Origin: Fibrobacter sp. UWH4
GTDB taxonomy: Bacteria; Fibrobacterota; Fibrobacteria; Fibrobacterales; Fibrobacteraceae
Direction of reading: 5' to 3'
Assembly: GCF_900142475.1 (NCBI RefSeq)
Contig: NZ_FRAY01000004.1
Span: 1-64,000, forward strand
Length of the DNA: 64,000 nucleotides
In this document: piece by piece, positions 1 through 8,588 of the stretch
How positions within the stretch are numbered: the stretch's first letter is position 1
Layout: each line of letters begins with the position of its first letter
Program-made: the position numbers and the translations under genes
The notes under the pieces: model-generated
Told to the model about the DNA's origin: nothing
The model's input: only the letters and a program-made list of their open reading frames with translations
The model's database searches: none

Positions 1-125
1 AGCAGTACCGCGGCCATTCCGCCGGAACCCATTCCGTGTCGCTGGCCCCCATGAACCGCGGCTTGTATCTGGTGAAGGTGGTTTCTGGCGGTAGCATACA
101 GACGCTTCGCGCCCAGGTGAAGTAA
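1..125 (+). CDS. C-terminal end of a cell-surface protein (sorting-domain-like tail), partial
   Basis: An open frame enters from the left edge (first full codon at 3) and ends at TAA 123-125, giving 40 residues. The end reads ...GLYLVKVVSGGSIQTLRAQVK, with the GxYLVKV...G...VK pattern of C-terminal sorting domains on proteins exported by the type IX secretion system of the Bacteroidota/Fibrobacterota group. The passenger part lies outside the window, so its function cannot be told. The sorting assignment rests on this short motif and is an inference. Confidence 0.5.
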   Translation, partial: QYRGHSAGTHSVSLAPMNRGLYLVKVVSGGSIQTLRAQVK

Positions 126-189
126 TTCGCAAAATAGCGTCGGAGCAAACTTCAAAAGTCTGTTGCGAAAAATATGCAAATATGCAAAA

Positions 190-211
190 AGCCGATTTCC
201 ATAAATCGGCT
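190..211 (+). terminator. Rho-independent terminator
   Basis: GCCGATTT (191-198) and AAATCGGC (203-210) form a perfect 8-bp stem, extended by A190-T211, with loop CCAT, followed by TTTATAG and preceded by AAAAA. It lies 65 bp after the stop of the partial surface protein and probably ends that transcript. Confidence 0.8.
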
Positions 212-450
212 TTTATAGAATTAGGGGGAATATTTACTTAATCGCAAGCATCGCCGAGATTACGTCGTCCTAGCCTCATGATGTGAAGTGAGGAATATGA
301 AATCACGTTTCTTTCGGCCCGCCAGCGCCATATTTTCAAAAAATTTATTTCTTTTTACAAAAATTGCCCAAGGAGGCGATTCTCAAGGACAAATACGGCC
401 ATGAGCGGAACAGCCTTGGACATCGTAGACATCAGAATCAACTAGGATTT
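212..450. other. Intergenic stretch without recognisable gene
   Basis: Between the terminator and the end of rnhB there is no convincing coding frame. The open frame running rightward from 364 overlaps rnhB antisense and is a shadow. No RNA gene or strong repeat was seen. Confidence 0.5.
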
Positions 451-1212
451 TTACAATTCCAGTTCGGTCTGCAAGCTCTTGGGGTGAAAACTCTTGCGAT
501 GCTCAGGGGTCATGCCCTGGCGGCGGATGGCATCCAGGTGTGCCTTGGTTCCATAACCGGCATGCTTATCAAAACCATAACCAGGGTAACGCTTTTCGAG
601 GTCGTCCATATAGCGGTCACGGAAAACCTTCGCCAAAATCGAAGCAGCCGAAATGCTTGCAATGCGGCCATCGCCCTTGACCACGGGGATCTGCATTGCT
701 TCGGGGATTCCGTGAATCTTGAGGTTGCCGTCGACAGCGATTAAAGCGGTTAGTGGTTGGTGGCTAGTGGTTAGGGAAGCAAAGGAGCCTTTCTGGAAGA
801 TTGGAATTTCGGGTTCTGATTCGTGAATTCCGGGCATACCGAGAGCCTGCAGGGCACGACGCATGGCCAAAAAGTCCGCTTCCAGGATGTTCATGCGGTC
901 AATTTCTTCGACCGAGGCGCTTGCCACGGCAAAGCATTCGCAGGCGTCCTGCACCGCCTGGTACATAGCTTCGCGCTTGGGGCGAGTAAGTTTCTTGGAA
1001 TCGTTGAGCGTGAGGAGCGCGTCGGGCGACTTGAGCACAGCCGCACACGCCACCACGGGGCCCGCCAAGGGACCGCGGCCCACTTCGTCAATGCCCACGA
1101 CCACGGCATTCTCTCCCATCTGGGATGCAGCGAATTTGCGCATGGCGACTTCGCCATCGACAGGGGCTTCAATTCCTTCGAGAAATGCGGGCAACTTATG
1201 CTTCATAATCAT
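451..1212 (-). CDS. rnhB: Ribonuclease HII
   Basis: Cleaves the RNA strand of RNA-DNA hybrids and starts removal of single ribonucleotides from DNA. The signature GIDEVGRGPLAGPVV lies at residues 40-54 with catalytic Asp42 and Glu43. The third and fourth acidic residues are Asp161 (VDGN) and Asp181 (GDGRIASISAASILAK). At 253 residues it is longer than the usual ~200-220. The excess lies mainly at residues ~128-157, just before VDGN, where part of the coding DNA (748-776) is a 7-bp tandem repeat of the type found between neighbouring genes. The start could also be the second Met (IMKHK). It is followed 130 bp later by purN on the same strand. Confidence 0.95.
   Translation of the reverse strand: MIMKHKLPAFLEGIEAPVDGEVAMRKFAASQMGENAVVVGIDEVGRGPLAGPVVACAAVLKSPDALLTLNDSKKLTRPKREAMYQAVQDACECFAVASASVEEIDRMNILEADFLAMRRALQALGMPGIHESEPEIPIFQKGSFASLTTSHQPLTALIAVDGNLKIHGIPEAMQIPVVKGDGRIASISAASILAKVFRDRYMDDLEKRYPGYGFDKHAGYGTKAHLDAIRRQGMTPEHRKSFHPKSLQTELEL
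748..776. repeat. 7-bp tandem repeat (TTAGTGG family) inside rnhB
   Basis: Four degenerate heptads (TTAGTGG, TTGGTGG, CTAGTGG, TTAGGG) lie inside the rnhB frame and encode roughly residues 146-155, read as SLTTSHQPLT. The same heptads fill the gaps at 5187-5212 and 6514-6545. Confidence 0.75.
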
Positions 1213-1342
1213 TCAACTCTGTCATTCTTGACCGAAGGGAGGTCGGACAACACCTGGTTACTTGTAACCTTAGTGCGCATGATTCTCGAAAGGGAGAATC
1301 CGGTGCTGGATTCCGTCGCTACGCTCCAGAATGACTTTCTAC

Positions 1343-1930
1343 TTACAGGATGCTCTTTGCGTAGTCGCGGATAGTCTTCCAATACAATTCATGTTCCTGC
1401 ACCAGCACGCGGGCAGCGAGCGTTTCCGGCGTATCGCCATCTTCTACAGGAACGCGGGTCTGCGCAAGAATTCGGCCCTTGTCGATTTCTTCGCTCACCA
1501 GGTGAACGGTGGGGCCCGATTCCTTTTCGTTGGCGGCAATCACGGCCTCGTGCACGTGAATTCCACAGAAGCCCTTGCCACCATACTTAGGCAAAAGCGA
1601 CGGGTGAATATTCAGAATGCGGTCCGGAAGCCGTTTGATAATGCTCACCGGCAAGGCCTTCATGTAACCGGCCAAAATCAACAAATCAATATCGTAGCGG
1701 TCGATGACTTCAAGCATCGCAGCTTCGTAAGCGGCCGTATCGGGGTGCGTTTTTCCCGAAATATGGTAAACAGGAATCCCGTAAGATTCTGCGTGAGATA
1801 CTGCCCCGCAACCCCCGTTATTGGTAATCAGGAACTTGCATTGGGCCTCGAGGTCACCCTCGCCAATGCGGTCAATAATCGCCTTAAAGTTGCTCCCGCC
1901 GCCGGAAGCCATCACGCCAATTTTAAACAT
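1343..1930 (-). CDS. purN: Phosphoribosylglycinamide formyltransferase
   Basis: Transfers a formyl group from N10-formyl-tetrahydrofolate to GAR in step three of purine synthesis. The 195-residue length is typical. The N-terminal GVMASGGGSNFKAI binds the substrate phosphate. NIHPSLLPKYGG carries the family's Asn and His (the HPSLLP box), and the following HVHEAV and ESGPTVHLV segments match the C-terminal half of the fold. It lies between rnhB and clpC in the same direction. No pur neighbours are visible. Confidence 0.95.
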   Translation of the reverse strand: MFKIGVMASGGGSNFKAIIDRIGEGDLEAQCKFLITNNGGCGAVSHAESYGIPVYHISGKTHPDTAAYEAAMLEVIDRYDIDLLILAGYMKALPVSIIKRLPDRILNIHPSLLPKYGGKGFCGIHVHEAVIAANEKESGPTVHLVSEEIDKGRILAQTRVPVEDGDTPETLAARVLVQEHELYWKTIRDYAKSIL

Positions 1931-1960
1931 AAAAATACAAATCGGTTTATCTAAAAATTT

Positions 1961-4495
1961 CTAGCTCGGCAGAGCTTCCGAGGTGAACTTGAGCTTGCCA
2001 TTTTCGACATCGATGGAAATCGTCGAGAAATCCTTGTAGATGCCAAGCAGCAAGCCTTCCGCAATTTCGTCTTCCACCAGATTCTGGATCGAGCGGCGAA
2101 TCGGACGCGCACCCAAGGCAGAATCGTAGTTGTGAGATACGATATGCTCCTTCGCAGCCTCAGAAACTTCAAGGAGAATTCCCCTTTCGGACAAATTCTT
2201 CTGAAGGAACGTCAACTGGATATCCACGACAGAAACAAGGTCCTTCTTCGAAAGCGGACGGAACACAATCTGTTCGTCAATTCGGTTCAGGAATTCCGGC
2301 GAGAACACCCGCTTGACTTCTTCGCGAATGGCGGTTTCCATACGTTCGTAGTCGTCGGTCTCGCCCATCTTGGTGAAACCCATGCCGGAACTGTGGCGCA
2401 CCTCGCGTGCACCTGCGTTACTCGTCATGATGATGATCGTGTTCTTGAAGTTGATCTTGCGGCCATAACTATCCGTAAGGATACCATCGTCCAGAATCTG
2501 CAAAAGCAGATTGTAGATGTCGGGGTGAGCCTTCTCGATTTCGTCAAGAAGCACCACGCAGTACGGGCGCTTGCGCACCTTTTCGCTCAGCTGTCCACCA
2601 CCGTCCTCGAAGCCTACGTATCCCGGAGGCGCACCAATCAGGCGGCTGATACTATGCTTTTCCATGTACTCGCTCATATCGATGCGGATCATGGAATCTT
2701 CGCTGCCGAATAAGCTCTGGCTGAGCACCTTCGCCAGTTCCGTCTTACCCACACCCGTGGGGCCCAGGAACAGGAAACTGCTCATGGGGCGTTTCGTGTT
2801 GCGGATACCGGCGCGGGTACGGCGAATCGCCTTGACCACGGCATCGACCGCAGCATCCTGGCCAATAATGCGTTCCTTGATTTCGTCACCCAATTTCAAA
2901 AGTTTCTGAGTTTCTTCGCCCGCAAGGCGGCTGATAGGAATCCCCGTCATCTTGCTGATGCAGTCACGGATTTCATTTTCGTCCACAACGGGCAAGTCCG
3001 CCGAATCTTCCTTATTCAAGGCTTCGCGGCGTTCCGCGATACGCCCCGTCAGTTCCTCGATCTTGTCGCGGAGGGTTGCAGCCGTTTCGTACTGCTGGTC
3101 AGCAATAGCCTCTTCCTTCTTTTGCATGGTCGCGGCAAGTTCGTCTTCCATTTCCTTAAGGTCCTGCGGCGTACGAATCGAATTCAAGCGTACGCGAGCA
3201 CCGGCCTCGTCAAGCACGTCAATCGCCTTGTCCGGCAAGAAACGGTCGCTGATATAGCGTTCGGCGAGCACCACCGCCGCACGAATCGCTTCGGGCGTGT
3301 AATGCACCTTGTGGTGCTGTTCGTACTTCGGACGCAGCCCATCCAGAATCTGGATAGAATCTTCGGAATTGGGCGGATTCACGACAATCGTCTGGAAACG
3401 GCGTTCCAGCGCGGCATCCTTCTCGATATACTTGCGGTATTCGTCGATGGTCGTCGCACCGATGCACTGGAGCTCGCCTCGAGCAAGGGCCGGCTTAAAG
3501 ATGTTACTGGCATCGAGACTGCCTTCGGAACCGCCCGCTCCCACAATCGTATGGAGTTCGTCGATGAACAGGATGACCGAACTGTCGACACGTTGCAATT
3601 CCGTAATCAGGCCCTTCACGCGTTCCTCGAACTGTCCACGGTACTTGGTACCGGCCACCATGGCCGCCACATCAAGCGTGACCACGCGCTTGTTCATCAG
3701 GAGTTCAGGAATTTTCTTCTGTACAATCTTCTGGGCGAGCCCTTCGATAATCGCCGTCTTGCCGACACCCGGTTCACCGATAAGCGCCGGGTTGTTCTTC
3801 TTGCGGCGGCAAAGAATCTGAATCAAGCGTTCGATTTCGCGGCTACGGCCGATAATCGGGTCGAGTTTACCCTGCTTGGCAAGCGCCGTCAAGTCGCGAC
3901 CAAAATGGTCCAGAATCGGAGTCTTGGAGCGGGACTGGCTACGAACCTGCTGACGCGTATCGCCACGCCCCTGATTGATAAAGCGTCCGTCATCACTGTC
4001 GTCGGCACCATCTGCAGGAGCCTGACCATTCATGGCCTCGTTCTTCACCTGCTGCAATGCCGCGTCAAAATTCTCGTAGGTAATGCCAAAAGTCGAAAGA
4101 GTCCCTGCCGCCGGAGATTCGCTCTGCTGTAAAATGGCGAGCATCAAGTGTTCCGGGCCAATGTACTGGTCCCCTTCTTCCTTCGCAATCTTGGCCGCAT
4201 TAAAAAGAGCCGCCTTGCACCGCGCCGTAAAATTGAGAATCGCCCCATGCGAAACGCCGATGGTCATAATGCCGCCGTTGCTCGAAAGCGAACGCTGCAC
4301 CGTTTCACCGAGTTCGTTCAGGTTGACCTTAAGCGCCATCAAAGTCTCGGCGGCAAAACCGGAATCTTCGCGGACAAGCCCGAGCAGCAAATGTTCGGTC
4401 GTTACACTGTCGCTACCTAAGTTGCGGGCCGCAATGCGGGCAGCCTGCAACACCGCTTTCGCCTTTTTCGAAAAAATACCGTTGATATCTGACAT
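1961..4495 (-). CDS. clpC: ClpC-type AAA+ ATPase (Clp protease subunit)
   Basis: An 844-residue Hsp100 unfoldase with two AAA+ modules that feeds proteins into ClpP. Two Clp_N repeats occupy residues ~1-145. Walker A1 GEPGVGKT is at 240-247 and Walker [10 protein letters not shown] near 308-316. A UVR-like helical segment (~460-495) marks ClpC rather than ClpA. Walker A2 GPTGVGKT is at 578-585. The C-terminal D2-small domain ends at ~840. It starts at ATG 4495, directly behind lolD (13 bp gap), so the two may share a transcript. No McsA/McsB or CtsR gene is adjacent. Confidence 0.95.
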   Translation of the reverse strand: MSDINGIFSKKAKAVLQAARIAARNLGSDSVTTEHLLLGLVREDSGFAAETLMALKVNLNELGETVQRSLSSNGGIMTIGVSHGAILNFTARCKAALFNAAKIAKEEGDQYIGPEHLMLAILQQSESPAAGTLSTFGITYENFDAALQQVKNEAMNGQAPADGADDSDDGRFINQGRGDTRQQVRSQSRSKTPILDHFGRDLTALAKQGKLDPIIGRSREIERLIQILCRRKKNNPALIGEPGVGKTAIIEGLAQKIVQKKIPELLMNKRVVTLDVAAMVAGTKYRGQFEERVKGLITELQRVDSSVILFIDELHTIVGAGGSEGSLDASNIFKPALARGELQCIGATTIDEYRKYIEKDAALERRFQTIVVNPPNSEDSIQILDGLRPKYEQHHKVHYTPEAIRAAVVLAERYISDRFLPDKAIDVLDEAGARVRLNSIRTPQDLKEMEDELAATMQKKEEAIADQQYETAATLRDKIEELTGRIAERREALNKEDSADLPVVDENEIRDCISKMTGIPISRLAGEETQKLLKLGDEIKERIIGQDAAVDAVVKAIRRTRAGIRNTKRPMSSFLFLGPTGVGKTELAKVLSQSLFGSEDSMIRIDMSEYMEKHSISRLIGAPPGYVGFEDGGGQLSEKVRKRPYCVVLLDEIEKAHPDIYNLLLQILDDGILTDSYGRKINFKNTIIIMTSNAGAREVRHSSGMGFTKMGETDDYERMETAIREEVKRVFSPEFLNRIDEQIVFRPLSKKDLVSVVDIQLTFLQKNLSERGILLEVSEAAKEHIVSHNYDSALGARPIRRSIQNLVEDEIAEGLLLGIYKDFSTISIDVENGKLKFTSEALPS

Positions 4496-4508
4496 ATTTC
4501 TCCTTAAG

Positions 4509-5183
4509 CTACTGAATGACGCCGCCGTGCATCACGACACGCCTTTTTGCAAAACTAGCCAATTTTTCGTCGTGCGTCACAATCAAGAAAGCTTGATTAA
4601 ACTTTTCGTTGAGTTCGCCAATCAATTCGTTCAGCATCGCAGAATTCGCCTCATCCAGGTTGCCGCTCGGTTCGTCGGCCAGCACCAAGTCCGGATGGTT
4701 CATGAGCGCACGGGCAATAGCCACGCGCTGGCGTTCGCCACCGCTCAATTCACGCGGCAAATGCTTGAGGCGGTCCTTGAGGCCCACCGTTTCCAAAAGC
4801 ATCGCGGCACGTTCCTTGCATTCCTTTTCAGAAGTCCCGAGAACGCGACCCGGCACGCACACGTTTTCAATTGCCGTAAATTCGCTCAACAAGTGATGGA
4901 ACTGGAACACGAAGCCCACCTGCACACGATGGTAGCGGTCACGCTCGGCGTCGTTGAACTTGGAAAGCGCCTTCCCCTTAAAGAGGATTTCGCCAGACGT
5001 CGGCGTATCGAGCATCCCCACCAAATTCAAAAAAGTCGACTTACCCGAACCCGAAGAACCCGTGAGAGCCACCAGCTCACCCGTTTCCATCTCAAAATTC
5101 ACACCCTTGAGAATTTCAAGCTTTTCACCCGTTTCGGAGAAAACCCTGCGAAGATTGATGGTTTGTAATAAACTCATTGGCAT
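4509..5183 (-). CDS. lolD: Lipoprotein-releasing ABC transporter ATPase
   Basis: ATPase of the LolCDE-type complex that extracts outer-membrane lipoproteins from the inner membrane. It has 224 residues with Walker A GSSGSGKS (~42-49), the Q-loop, signature LSGGERQR, Walker B LVLADEPSGNLD and the H-loop VTHDEKLA. The GNLD after Walker B is typical of the MacB/LolD subfamily. The matching permease follows upstream at 5265, separated by a repeat-filled gap, so the pair is split only by this element. The first Met (MPM) has no clear Shine-Dalgarno sequence; Met3 is equally possible. Confidence 0.93.
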   Translation of the reverse strand: MPMSLLQTINLRRVFSETGEKLEILKGVNFEMETGELVALTGSSGSGKSTFLNLVGMLDTPTSGEILFKGKALSKFNDAERDRYHRVQVGFVFQFHHLLSEFTAIENVCVPGRVLGTSEKECKERAAMLLETVGLKDRLKHLPRELSGGERQRVAIARALMNHPDLVLADEPSGNLDEANSAMLNELIGELNEKFNQAFLIVTHDEKLASFAKRRVVMHGGVIQ

Positions 5184-5264
5184 ACGTTAGTGGTTAGTGG
5201 TTGGTGGTTAGGAAATATCTGAAACAATCCATCCTGTTTACTAATCACTAACCACTGTTTACTT
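5184..5264. repeat. Heptad-repeat element, short ('empty') form
   Basis: Forward heptads (TTAGTGG x2, TTGGTGG, TTAGG; 5187-5212), an 11-bp spacer, then CAATCCATCCTGTTTACT and inverted heptads (CTAATCACTAACCACTG, 5241-5257). The two arms can fold back on each other. The same right-hand sequence recurs at 6925-6963, there separated from its left arm by a four-helix-bundle gene. Confidence 0.75.
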
Positions 5265-6512
5265 CTACTCATGTCTAATCGCCCCCACCGGATCCAAGCG
5301 GCTCGCCTTCCATGCAGGGAGCAACGTCGCTGCCACGCAAAGCGCAATGCCGATGACAAAAATCAAAATCACGTCAATGATGTGCACCGAAATCGGGAAG
5401 TACGGAATCACGTAGACATCGCCGGGGAGCTTGATAAAGTGGTAGGCCTCTTGCAGCTTGCAAAGCACCAGGCCGATGGTACCACCGACAATCGTACCGC
5501 CCACGCCAATGAAACTTCCCATGAGCATAAAGACGCGCATGATGGCCGCCTTGCTAAAGCCCATACTGCGGAGAATGCCGATTTCCTTGGTTTTGTCGAT
5601 GACGACCATGATCAAGCTACTGATGATGTTGAATGCAGCCACCAAGATGATAAGGCAAATCACCGCCGCCACGATGAACTTTTCGTAGTTCATCCACTTG
5701 AGGAGCGTGATGTTTTTCGTTTTCCAGTCCATGGCGTAATACGGATAACCTAACCATGACGCAAGGCTGTCCACCGCCTCGCCGGCAAGCCAATGATTGT
5801 TCAAGCGGAACTGAATGCCCGTCACCACGTCACCCAAGCCAAGCAACTTCTGCAATTCCGGGATGCCCACGTAAGCGAGATTGCCGTCGAATTCATAGGT
5901 ACCCGTCTCGAAGATGCCGCTCACCACGCACATCATCATTTTCGGGCCGCCACTCGTTACCATTGCGTCGGGGCTCTGGAAGGTCTGCAGCACAAGCTTG
6001 TCGCCAACTACCACACGAAGCCTGTTGGCAAGGCCTGAACCGAGAATAATTCCCGGACGCATGGTCCCGCTCAAGTCTTCGAGGCTATCGACCGAGTAAT
6101 TTCCCCACTTGATGTACTTGTGGATATCGGTCACGCCCTTGGCGGTTTCAGTATCAATACCGTAAATGACAATGCCGTCATTCACCTTCTTGGAGCTCAC
6201 GCCCACTTTGTAAATAATGAAGGGAGACGAAGCGACCACGCGAGAATCACGGTCGCGAACTTCTTTCATGAGGCTGTCATACGGAGCAATCATTTCTCCA
6301 TTGTACGCCATCACTTCGAAGTGAGCGTCTTTGCCGATCATCTGGGCAGTCACTTCTTCTTCGAAGCCGTTGACCGCAGCAAGCGCCACCACCAGCGCAA
6401 ACACGCCGATAGAGACACCGAGCATACTGAAAATGCCGATAAGCGAAACGAAGAGACTCTTACGTTGAGCCCCTAAGTAACGCCAGGCGATTAGCCACTC
6501 AAGTTTATTCAT
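5265..6512 (-). CDS. lolE: Lipoprotein-releasing system permease (LolC/LolE family)
   Basis: A 415-residue inner-membrane subunit of the lipoprotein-sorting ABC transporter. There is one TM segment at ~24-48 (ALVVALAAVNGF), a large periplasmic MacB-like domain (~55-265), then three TM segments: ~280-300 (AAVICLIILVAAFNIISSL), ~325-355 and ~370-400. EIGILRSMGFSKAAIMRVF just after the second TM is the cytoplasmic coupling helix that contacts LolD. Only one permease is present, so either it forms a homodimer (as LolF does) or its partner is elsewhere; the symbol is therefore approximate. Confidence 0.88.
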   Translation of the reverse strand: MNKLEWLIAWRYLGAQRKSLFVSLIGIFSMLGVSIGVFALVVALAAVNGFEEEVTAQMIGKDAHFEVMAYNGEMIAPYDSLMKEVRDRDSRVVASSPFIIYKVGVSSKKVNDGIVIYGIDTETAKGVTDIHKYIKWGNYSVDSLEDLSGTMRPGIILGSGLANRLRVVVGDKLVLQTFQSPDAMVTSGGPKMMMCVVSGIFETGTYEFDGNLAYVGIPELQKLLGLGDVVTGIQFRLNNHWLAGEAVDSLASWLGYPYYAMDWKTKNITLLKWMNYEKFIVAAVICLIILVAAFNIISSLIMVVIDKTKEIGILRSMGFSKAAIMRVFMLMGSFIGVGGTIVGGTIGLVLCKLQEAYHFIKLPGDVYVIPYFPISVHIIDVILIFVIGIALCVAATLLPAWKASRLDPVGAIRHE

Positions 6513-6545
6513 AGGAAGTAGTGGTTAGTGATTAGTGGTTGGTGG
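6510..6545. repeat. Left arm of a gene-carrying heptad-repeat element
   Basis: Degenerate heptads (TTAGTGA, TTAGTGG, TTGGTGG, TTAGG) lie directly after lolE and end next to the stop of the four-helix-bundle gene. Together with 6925-6963 they match the two halves of the short element at 5184-5264. Confidence 0.7.
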
Positions 6546-6917
6546 TTAGGATTCTTTGGATTTGGAATTCTGCCTTTCCTTGAGTTTGGCCAGCATCTTC
6601 CCAACCTCATCTAATGAACATTTTAAAAAAGATATCTCTGAATTCGAAGCTAGACCTACTCGTTCACACAAAATCAATTGCGTTTCGAGTTCAGCCTTGG
6701 ATCCTAAAGAAATGCCTAAAAAATGTGCAAATTCTTTTTTAGACTTACGACCTTCACCTTCAGCAATATTACTTGCTATAGAAACAGAGGCTCGCCGCAT
6801 TTGAGATACAAGTCCAAACAATTCCTCTTTAGAAAACTGTTTTGTCAATTGGTAAACAGCGACTGTTAAATCAATCGCTTTTTGCCAAACAACTAAATCC
6901 TTATAACTCTGGGCCAT
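6546..6917 (-). CDS. Four-helix bundle protein (S23/IVS-type)
   Basis: A short helical protein of the family first seen in intervening sequences of 23S rRNA genes. Hallmarks are YKDLVVWQKAIDL at the start, then LTKQFSKEELFGLVSQMRRASVSIASNIAEG and LGISLGSKAELETQLILC. The function is unknown; members form pentameric helical bundles. I place the start at MAQSYKDL (6917), because the upstream 11 in-frame codons come from the flanking repeat element. The gene is bracketed by the two halves of the heptad element, as if it had been inserted into it. Confidence 0.85.
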   Translation of the reverse strand: MAQSYKDLVVWQKAIDLTVAVYQLTKQFSKEELFGLVSQMRRASVSIASNIAEGEGRKSKKEFAHFLGISLGSKAELETQLILCERVGLASNSEISFLKCSLDEVGKMLAKLKERQNSKSKES

Positions 6918-6924
6918 TGCAAAC

Positions 6925-6963
6925 CTGACACAATCCTGTTTACTAACCACTAACCACTGTCTA
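6925..6963. repeat. Right arm of the gene-carrying heptad-repeat element
   Basis: CACAATCCTGTTTACT followed by inverted heptads (AACCACTAACCACTG), nearly identical to 5226-5257. It lies between the four-helix-bundle gene and the end of lysS. Confidence 0.7.
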
Positions 6964-6971
6964 CTGCGAAG

Positions 6972-8477
6972 CTACGCTTCGGGTTTCATCAGCGGGAAGA
7001 GCTGTACGTCGCGGATGGTCTGCTGGTTGGTGAGGAGCATGACCATGCGGTCGATACCGAAGCCCACGCCGCCGGTAGGAGGCAGGCCAGATTCGATAGC
7101 ATGCATGAAGTTTTCGTCCATCGGGTGCGTTTCACCTTCGCCACCGCGGCCGCGGCGCACCTGGTCTTCCAGGAGCTCACGCTGACGGATGGGGTCGTTC
7201 AGTTCGGTATAGGCGTTGCCCAGTTCCCATCCGTTAGCGTACGGCTCGAACTGTTCAATGAGCCCTTCGATGGTACGGTGCTTCTTGCAGAGCGGCGTAC
7301 TTTCGGTGGGCATGTCCTTGATGAAGGTCGGCTGGATGAGCTTGTCTTCCACGGTGAGCTCGAACAGTTCGAGGATACCGCGACCGCGGCTGAATTCACC
7401 ATCCAAGTGTCCGCCGAGTTCTTCCATCTTGGCCTTGATTTCGTCGTCGCTCATCTCGTTCACCTTGAGGCCGCCGAACTTTTCGATAGCCTCAATCATG
7501 CTGTAGCGGGGCCACGGGGCCTTGAAGTCGATTTCCTTCCCCTGGTAGTCAATCTTGGTGGTGCCGTTGGCCGCAATGCAGGCGCGTTCGTAGATGTTCT
7601 CGAAGTGCACCATCATGTCGTTGTAGTCGGCGTAGGCTTCGTAGAATTCGAGGCCGGTGAATTCCGGGCTGTGGGTGCGGTCCATACCTTCGTTACGGAA
7701 GTTCTTGGAGAATTCGAAAACCTTTTCCATGCCGCCCACGATGCAGCGCTTGAGGTAGAGTTCCGGAGCCACGCGCAGGTAGAGCGTCATGTCGCAGGCG
7801 TTGTGGTGCGTGGTGAACGGACGGGCGTTCGCACCGCCGTAAATCGGCTGGAGCGTCGGAGTTTCGACTTCGATGAATCCCTTTTCGATCAGGTATTCGC
7901 GGATAGCCTGCAGAATTTTAAAACGCTTGATGAACACGTCCTTCACGTCGTCGTTCAGGGCCATGTCGATGTAACGCTGACGGTAGCGGGTATCCACGTC
8001 GGCAAATTCGTTGAACACCACCTTGTTGCCGTTCTCGTCCACCTTTTCCTTAGCCACCGGAAGCGGGCGCACAGCCTTACTGAGCATGGTCACCTTCTTC
8101 ACGTGCACGGAGTATTCGCCCGTCTGGGTTTCGAACATGAAACCGTTTACGCCGATAAAGTCACCCAGGTCGGTCATCTTCACGATTTCATAGTTTTCTT
8201 CGCCCACTTCGTCACGGGCGACCACCACCTGCAAGCGGCCATAACGGTCCTTGAGGTGCATAAAACACATTTTGCCCTTACGGTTGAAGCGAACCACACG
8301 GCCAGCGAAAGCAATACTTTCGCCAGAAGCCATCAAAGCTTCCTTATTTTCTTTCAAAACCTTGGAATCATGCGTGCGGTTGAACTTGTGCGGATAAGCC
8401 TCCACACCCATTTCCTTGAACTTTTCAAGCTTCGCGAGGCGTGCCTGAACCTGGTCATTCATATCTTGCATTGCCAT
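6972..8477 (-). CDS. lysS: Lysyl-tRNA synthetase, class II
   Basis: Charges tRNA-Lys with lysine. It has 501 residues: an N-terminal OB-fold anticodon domain (~50-150), then the class II core. Motif 1 lies around IEVETPTLQPIYGGANARPF, motif 2 is RNEGMDRTHSPEFTGLEFYEAY, and motif 3 is GGVGFGIDRMVML near the C terminus. The long open frame on the opposite strand here is an antisense shadow. The start could be Met1 or Met3; I keep the longer form. A tRNA-Lys remnant lies at 20606 in the window. Confidence 0.96.
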   Translation of the reverse strand: MAMQDMNDQVQARLAKLEKFKEMGVEAYPHKFNRTHDSKVLKENKEALMASGESIAFAGRVVRFNRKGKMCFMHLKDRYGRLQVVVARDEVGEENYEIVKMTDLGDFIGVNGFMFETQTGEYSVHVKKVTMLSKAVRPLPVAKEKVDENGNKVVFNEFADVDTRYRQRYIDMALNDDVKDVFIKRFKILQAIREYLIEKGFIEVETPTLQPIYGGANARPFTTHHNACDMTLYLRVAPELYLKRCIVGGMEKVFEFSKNFRNEGMDRTHSPEFTGLEFYEAYADYNDMMVHFENIYERACIAANGTTKIDYQGKEIDFKAPWPRYSMIEAIEKFGGLKVNEMSDDEIKAKMEELGGHLDGEFSRGRGILELFELTVEDKLIQPTFIKDMPTESTPLCKKHRTIEGLIEQFEPYANGWELGNAYTELNDPIRQRELLEDQVRRGRGGEGETHPMDENFMHAIESGLPPTGGVGFGIDRMVMLLTNQQTIRDVQLFPLMKPEA

Positions 8478-8515
8478 AATTTGGTCCTTGTTAATTTTAC
8501 GGCGCTAAATGTAGA

Positions 8516-8588
8516 AAATTCAGAGTTCGGAGTTCGGAATTCAGAGTTAAATCAACTCCGAAATCTGAAATCAGAATTCCGAATTTAC
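8516..8588. repeat. 7-bp tandem repeat, second family (TTCGGAG/TTCAGAG)
   Basis: Heptads of the form TTC[G/A]GA[G/A] run from 8519 to 8548 and then return inverted (AACTCCGAAATCTGAAATC...) to 8587, making a long imperfect hairpin between lysS and the next gene. Its last few bases overlap the stop of the SprT-like gene. Confidence 0.7.

Noticed and set aside
1213..1342. GC-rich hairpin-type repeat between rnhB and purN (GGATTCCGTCGCTACGCTCC)
   Set aside because: It resembles widespread intergenic repeats, but only one copy occurs here, so nothing can be claimed.
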